A stretch of 64,000 nucleotides of DNA from Epiperipatus broadwayi. Lineage: Eukaryota > Onychophora > Udeonychophora > Euonychophora > Peripatidae. Location of the stretch: the NCBI GenBank assembly GCA_028023455.1, contig JAQFVV010006427.1, positions 248,001-312,000 of the forward strand, read 5' to 3'. Positions within the stretch are counted from its first letter, which is position 1. Every line of letters starts with the position of its first letter. Position numbers and translations under genes: made by a program. Positions 58,781 through 64,000 of this stretch are shown in pieces. The notes under the pieces were generated by a model, which did not search any database, was not told the origin of the DNA, and saw nothing but the letters and a program-made list of their open reading frames with translations.

Positions 58781-59244
58781 ATTTGTCAGCAAATTTGATT
58801 GTCAGCACAGTAGTGGGTCAGTTGTCTAAATAATAAAAACCAAATGTGTCCAATACAGAGAATTACTTGTACTACCTGCTAATATATATATATATATAAA
58901 TATTTGTATATCACTAATCATTTGTATAGTTTTTTTTTTTCAGACATGGGAGAACAGTTGAACAGAGGGAAAGTGAGTAATGTTTGTTTTTCTTATCTTT
59001 AATAGTTTTTTCTAAATAAAATACATGTCTCATTCAAAGAATTAATAGAAAGAGCTAACCAAGAAAACGTAGGCAAACTAAAACTAAACTAAAAAAGGCA
59101 GATTACATAGATTGGGGAAATAATATGCAGCAGCTAATGAAGATAGGGACAATGGGACCAGTAGTCAGAGACCTAATTAAATGTACCAAAGAAAAAAGTT
59201 ATTATTTAAGTATACAGAGAAAGAGTGCCATAAGTTTATTATAT

Positions 59245-59268
59245 TTTTTTTTTTTAAAAAAAAAAAAT
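59245..59268 (+). other. T13/A11 homopolymer inverted repeat in the element 3 leader
   Basis: Thirteen T are followed directly by eleven A, just upstream of gag. They can fold back on each other. Confidence 0.8.
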
Positions 59269-59299
59269 TACCTATTATTTTCAAGAGGATAACATACCT

Positions 59300-59725
59300 T
59301 TGTTTATACAAACCAGAATGGGAAAGCCACTGGAAAATTCATTGACCTTTCAATACCCTTTGATTCAAATCATAGATTTTTACGGTGAATGCTGGGAAGA
59401 TCCTCAGCAACATATAGACAGTTTAGCCGATGCTTTTGCAATAGAAACTCTGGATAATGTTCAACAAATATTAATTGCTCGACACCATTTGAAAGCCGTG
59501 GCCAAAGACTGGTGGGGCATGCTAGAGAAGAAGCCGGACACCTTTGAACAATATTGTCACAAGCTGCTAAAAACATTCTGGAGTGAAGAGAGGCAAGAAA
59601 GCTTGTTGCATGACCTTATTAATGATCATTTTTCAGTAAATAAGGGAAATACCTACGAGCAGTTTTTTTTACAACAGTCAACCAAATTTCGCTCATTGTC
59701 CAGTTTTAACTTTCCAGAGTCTTGA
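59300..59725 (+). pseudogene. Element 3 gag, first part
   Basis: The 141-residue frame starts at an ATG at 59,300; a second ATG at residue 7 (MGKPLENSL) is an equally good start. The gag pattern is IIDFYGECWEDPQQHIDSL (about 24-42), HHLKAVAKDWWGMLEKKPDTF (about 57-77) and LLKTFWSEERQESLL (about 84-98). It aligns by eye with element 1 gag (HLQEHAQRWWEALSEQPGAF) and with the remnant at 43,950. It stops at an in-frame TGA (59,723-59,725) and the same frame resumes at once, so the stop is inside gag. Gag binds and packages the element RNA. No zinc knuckle is present here or before the protease. Confidence 0.87.
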
Positions 59726-59734
59726 ATTGTTTGT

Positions 59735-61354
59735 ATGATAGGACACAACATGCTGCGAGAGGTTCGGGAACTTATGATTGGTAGTCAGATTGGTACTATC
59801 CATGAAATGATGGACTTCTTAGAAACAGTGGATAAACATTTTAAATCTCCGGACCCAAGTTACAGAAAAGACACTCCAGCCCCAACCATTAATCAAATGA
59901 CTAATTTAATCTCTGAGAAAGATAATGAGGGACATCAGATAACTCATTTGTGTCCCATTATCGAAATAAATGTAGAGGAGAGCAGAGTATCAGCCTTGAT
60001 CGATTCGGGCAGTCAAGCATCCATTGTATCTGCAGCATGGATCGGAAACTTGAAAAAGAGACGCGAGATAATGCAACTCCCAACCCGTCCGATCCAAATG
60101 ACCTTGGCTAATGGGAAAAAGGTGTCAAGTGAAAACCATCAAGTATGGTTGGAGGTTGAAATCAACAAAAGGCGAGTAGGGCATACCTTTCTTATTATGA
60201 CAGGGCTCATATATGATGTAGTATTGGGCTCTGACTTTTTGATTCAAAACCATGGCATTATTGACTACCCTAAAGGTAGATGCTCATTTGAAAATGAAAC
60301 TGTCAACTTTAAAACGTCACTCCACCGGGAAGGAAACCATGAAAGTTGCCTAATCCAGCCGGTTGATCTTTCAATGATCGACAAAAAGGTTGAAGAATCC
60401 ATTATTACTGAACCGGATGATACCGAACAAATGCGGGAAATCCTCAAGAAATACGCCGTAATTTTCTCTCCGATGCCGGGCGAAATTACAGGGTACACTC
60501 ACCGAATCAGAGTGAAAGAAGAAACTTACATCCAGTCCAAAATGTACCCGATTCCATTTCAGTATAAAGATGAAGTAGAAGCACAGATAAAACAAATGAT
60601 CGAATGGAATATTGTCGAGCGCAGCCCTTCTCCGTATAACAACCCATTGGTCATCGTCAAGAAGAAAAATGGAAACTTGCGGCTATGCTTGGATGCCCGG
60701 AGGTTAAACAGCATCACTATACCGGAAAGAGATGCTCCCCCTCCTATCCAAGAAGTACTTGTACAATTAGCTGGGAAGACAGTATTTTCAATGTTAGATT
60801 TAACCGCCAGTTACTGGCAATTGAATCTTGATCCAAGGGACCGGAAATACACTGCATTTCGGTACGGTGGATACACGCACATTTTTAAAAGGGTTCCCTT
60901 CGGACTTATTAATAGTGGAGCGGGCCTTATGCGCTGTTTGAGGCAGGTCCTTTCTGAAGAAGTGCAAAAACAGATGGTATGCTATGTTGATGACATAGTA
61001 ATCATCTCAGAAGATGTGAAGGAACACTTACAACATTTGGAAAGGTTCCTGAGTGAATGCAGAATGAAGAATATCACAGTGAACTTAGAAAAAAGCCATT
61101 TTGCTATTGGGGAGATAACCTTCCTTGGTCATGTCATTAACAAACATGGCATCAAGGTACATCCAGACAAAGTTGCAGCCATAGAGAAGTTTCCAACCCT
61201 GACTACTCGGAAACAGATCCGATCATTTCTTGGGCTTTGCAACTTTTATCACAAGTTCTATCCAAACTTTGCCCAGGAAACTAGGAATCTTATAGACCTC
61301 ATAAAAAAAACTGAAAGTGGGAATGGACCCCACTCCATGACCAGGAACTACTGA
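59735..61354 (+). pseudogene. Element 3 gag end, protease and reverse transcriptase
   Basis: The 539-residue frame is in phase with 59,300-59,725. Residues 1-45 finish gag. The protease has ALIDSGSQASIVS (Asp at about 90) and VVLGSDFL (about 162-169). The reverse transcriptase runs from about 235: NLRLCLDARRLN (about 314-325), FSMLDLTASYWQL with catalytic Asp at about 355, FKRVPFGLINSGA (about 384-396) and YVDD at 417-420, then the thumb FLGLCNFYHKFYP. The polymerase active-site residues are all present. The frame is lost at a run of A near 61,306-61,313; the last 13 or so residues (ending TRNY) are out of frame. The next segment picks up 23 bases later as RNase H. Confidence 0.9.
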
Positions 61355-61377
61355 ACATAAAAGAAAACTTCATACGG

Positions 61378-62388
61378 GTGGTTATGCTGCACCACCCTGA
61401 CTTTAGCCGGACCTTTTACGTACAAACTGACAGCAGCAAGCAAGGGCTAGGAGCTGTCTTGTTTCAAAAGGGCGATTCTGGTGAACATCAAGTGATATAT
61501 TTTTGCAGTCATGCTTTAAAGGGTGCAGAAATACATTACACCACCACCGAGCAAGAAACTCTTGCCATAGTATGGGCATGCCAGAAATTCCGGCAATTCC
61601 TTCTAGGATCGGAAGTTGTCATCATAACTGACCACCGATGTCTAGAATTTCTTAATAAGAGTTTCCTCACCAATGACCGACTCATTAGATGGAGCTTGGT
61701 CCTCCAACAATTTCAGTATAAGATCCAATATTGCCCAGGACCAGAGAATGTTGTGGCTGACATTTTAAGTCACCATCCAGTACAAATGAGCATACAGAAC
61801 CCAAAAATAAATGATCAATCCTTAAAAATTATGGCCACCACAATATTGAGTCCCGCTGAGGCCGAGCTAAGGAATCTTGCATACTGGCAGGGCCTACAAT
61901 ATCACCACATTATTCTGGAGTTATCCAAGACCCAGAGTAAGGACCAGAACCTACAAAGCAGATACACTCACTTTCGGGTCAAGGAGGGTATTTTACAGAC
62001 CAAAACAGGGGACTATAGTGCACCATGGAAAACTATGGTCCCAGATAGACTGAGACCACCCTTACTTAGACATATTCATCAAATCATTGGGCACTACGGA
62101 CCAAGAAAGACAGAAGAGGCAGTGCATCACCAGTTCTACTGGCCAGGAATGTACAATCAGATTCTCGCCACTATTAGACAATGTGATGTCTGTGCTGCCA
62201 CTAAATTTCCAAATAAATCGTATGCAGGAGGTATGAAACCAGTGATGGCCACAAGACCAAATGAAATCCTCGCTATAGATCATTATGGGCCTCTTCCCAA
62301 ATTTAGGACCTTTCAATACTTGCTTGTCACGTATGATATTTTTTCGAAGTATGTTCAAATTTACCCAGTTCGAACCACCAATTCATGA
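61378..62388 (+). pseudogene. Element 3 RNase H and N-terminal integrase
   Basis: The 336-residue frame starts mid-protein at the RNase H edge. RNase H acidic residues are all kept: D18 (VQTDSSK), E60, D85 (TDHRC) and D128 (VVADILS). Integrase begins with the zinc motif (H234 or H239, C269, C272 in RQCDVCAATK) and FYWPGM. It then has the first catalytic Asp at about 301 (AIDHYGPLP). It stops at an in-frame TGA (62,386-62,388). The frame continues open without an ATG from 62,389 to 62,568, where the second catalytic Asp (LSDHGSAFTS) and the Glu (SNPCERVMRE) lie, and then as the next entry. Confidence 0.9.
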
Positions 62389-63072
62389 AATGCCATCCGG
62401 GTCCTTCAGGATAAGCAATTTTCTGAGGTAGGTAAGCCTGAGACCATATTATCAGATCATGGCTCAGCGTTCACCTCAAAAGAGTGGAAGAATTGGATAA
62501 AAAAACAAAAGGTAAATCATCGTCTGACATCAATTAGAAACCCGCAGTCCAACCCATGTGAAAGAGTTATGAGAGAAATTAGTCAACTCTTTCGTGTGTG
62601 CATACCTACAGATCATCGGAGGTGGGTGGATAAAGTTCCATATGTAATGGACTGCATTAATAATACAATGAATGAGTCAATGGGTTTCGCACCTACACGT
62701 CTTCACTATGGGCAGCCATGTCAGGCCATTTTTTCTTCACTATTACCAAAAGATGAAATATGTATTAATCCAATAACTGACCAAGATATGGCCAGAAAGC
62801 GGCTAGCGCAGATGGCTCAGAGTCGAATAAAAAGAAGTAGGGTGCAACATTACTATTTTAAAGTTGGGGATCAAGTTTGGTTAAGATCACCAAGAACTAG
62901 TAATGCCCCCAAGAAAGAATTCAAAAAATTCTTCCCATTATACAGTGGGCCATATGAAATAATAAAGGATTGCCATGACAATGCATTTTTGCTAAAGGGA
63001 AAGGGACTCCAGGGGGTTTACAATGCCAGACAGTTAAAACCATATGTGCCACCTGATCCAGGGAAACAATAG
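62389..63072 (+). pseudogene. Element 3 integrase core end and GPY/F domain
   Basis: In phase with the RNase H frame, this part holds LSDHGSAFTSKEW with the second catalytic Asp, then IRNPQSNPCERVMRE with the Glu, 34 residues after the Asp. It then has a GPY/F-type C-terminal domain: YYFKVGDQVWLRSP and LYSGPYEIIKD. It ends QLKPYVPPDPGKQ with a TAG at 63,070. Unlike element 1, it stops about 285 bp before the LTR. A 167-codon ATG-initiated subframe starts at 62,569. Integrase inserts the DNA copy into the genome. Together with 59,300-62,388 it completes one polyprotein. Confidence 0.9.
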
Positions 63073-63357
63073 TATAAACATTAAATGAAGAGACAGATAC
63101 ATATATACAGATGACCGACTGACACGACCATAGGAAAAATGAGACTTGATTATCGGACCTATTTATAAGCTAGATAATAATTTTAAAAAAATGATCGCAG
63201 TGAGACATGTATAATTTTGTAGTTTGTACAGATGATATTATTCACACTCATGCTGTTCTCCCAGAGTCTACCAACTAGTCAAGTACACTTATGCGAATGT
63301 ATCACGCATAAGTAAAGAGATTTTTTTTTCATTGTTTTTTTTTGAAGTGAAAAGAAA
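63073..63357 (+). other. Element 3 3' untranslated region and polypurine tract
   Basis: Non-coding DNA lies between the pol stop and the 3' LTR. It ends with the purine stretch GAAGTGAAAAGAAA (63,344-63,357) directly against the LTR start. Confidence 0.8.
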
Positions 63358-64000
63358 TGAAGCAGTCGGATCTGAGTTCGATCCTAGCTTCATGACATCT
63401 AGCCATAAGCCCACTTCAAACCCTAGTACTAACCTTAAATTTCCGATGCAATGGGGCTTTATACATTCAATCCATGCTAATTTCCATAAAGAATAACTTA
63501 TTTCATAAATGCGTATTAAAATTAATTAGTTTCAGATTTAAATTGATCAATTCTATTAATAAATTCATGATAGAATTATTCATGAATTTATATATTATAA
63601 CTGCATGGATTGTGCGTATATATTTGTAAATATTTAAATATATATAATTGTTTAAAAGTTTCATTGCGTCGGGAATGTTTGATTTTATTTTTAAATAATT
63701 TGTTAAAGTTTTATTGATTAAAAGCTACATTCTTTCGATAAGCTTTCAGATTTTCCCTTTCCAAAAACAACAGTTAAAGTTTTATTAATTAGAAAAAAAG
63801 ATAAGGATTTCCTAATTAAAATCATTTTCTGATTTTAAGAATTCATTTTCTAATTAGAAAATGAATTCAAGTTAATGAGTTTGAAAGCCTTATCGAAGGA
63901 ATGTATCTAAAAACAACCAGTAAATCTAAAAACATTGATAATGAAAGAAGCGCTAGCCTGAAGGCATCAGAGGACAGATATATATAGCTCTGAAAAGTTT
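63358..64000 (+). repeat. 3' LTR of element 3, first 643 bp
   Basis: This is a copy of 55,118-55,760 with an offset of exactly 8,240 throughout. It carries the terminal hairpin in its perfect form (63,358-63,392) and the palindrome at 63,839-63,868. The rest is outside the window. Confidence 0.95.

Larger units (their letters stand above)
55118..64000 (+). mobile_element. Ty3/gypsy LTR retrotransposon (element 3), truncated by the window end
   Basis: The first 643 bp of the left LTR (55,118-55,760) recur without indels at 63,358-64,000. The right copy begins directly after a polypurine tract. The interior has gag, protease, reverse transcriptase, RNase H and integrase in the Ty3/gypsy order on the plus strand. 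The two LTR samples differ at 9 of 643 positions by my count. The polyprotein has in-frame TGA codons at 59,723 and 62,386 and a frameshift in an A-run near 61,306. The left flank ends in ATAT. The right flank lies beyond the window. There is no envelope frame. Confidence 0.92.

Overview
The window is AT-rich DNA (my impression by eye is well over two thirds A+T) from a eukaryote, most likely an invertebrate animal. I see no complete host protein-coding gene, no tRNA or rRNA gene and no bacterial-type operon. What can be named is almost all retroelements of animal type: Ty3/gypsy LTR retrotransposons, an L1/Tx1-like LINE, RTE-type LINE remnants, a Penelope-like element with a GIY-YIG endonuclease, and short tRNA-derived SINEs. 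The species cannot be fixed from the sequence; a lophotrochozoan would fit, but that is only an impression.

Layout. 1-640 holds a disrupted, coding-like minus-strand frame running off the left edge. 640-8,800 is AT-rich DNA with a small RTE fragment (3.9-4.3 kb), a TA/TG-rich patch (4.6-4.9 kb) and a hammerhead-like motif (4,956). 8,802-16,845 is a complete, young Ty3/gypsy element on the minus strand (element 1), with 1.75-kb LTRs that are nearly identical and a 4-bp ATAT duplication. 16.85-29.78 kb is mostly unassigned, with an RTE remnant at 20.9-22.1 kb. 29,785-31,983 looks like a solo LTR of another family. 33.7 kb has a SINE with a 15-bp target duplication. 34.6-37.1 kb is a 5'-truncated, frameshifted LINE on the minus strand. 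38.7-41.3 kb and 44.6-52.9 kb are two diverged copies of one segment; the second is split by a 3.9-kb insertion and by a Penelope-like element with long inverted arms (50.09-51.65 kb). Between the two copies lies a decayed gag with an 11-codon repeat (42.66-44.56 kb). 55,118 to the right edge is a third Ty3/gypsy element (element 3, plus strand); its right LTR is cut by the window end.

How the parts relate. Elements 1 and 3 each encode one gag-protease-RT-RNase H-integrase polyprotein with a short gag lacking a zinc knuckle, and each is broken by in-frame TGA codons and a frameshift in an A-run. The gag at 42.7-44.5 kb is a third, related family. The most unusual observation is that all three LTR families visible here (element 1, solo LTR, element 3) begin with a hairpin: the terminal TG-hexamer is repeated in inverted form 26-49 bp inside the LTR, and in two of the three a second 5-6 bp stem is nested within. 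All three also sit on ATAT targets.
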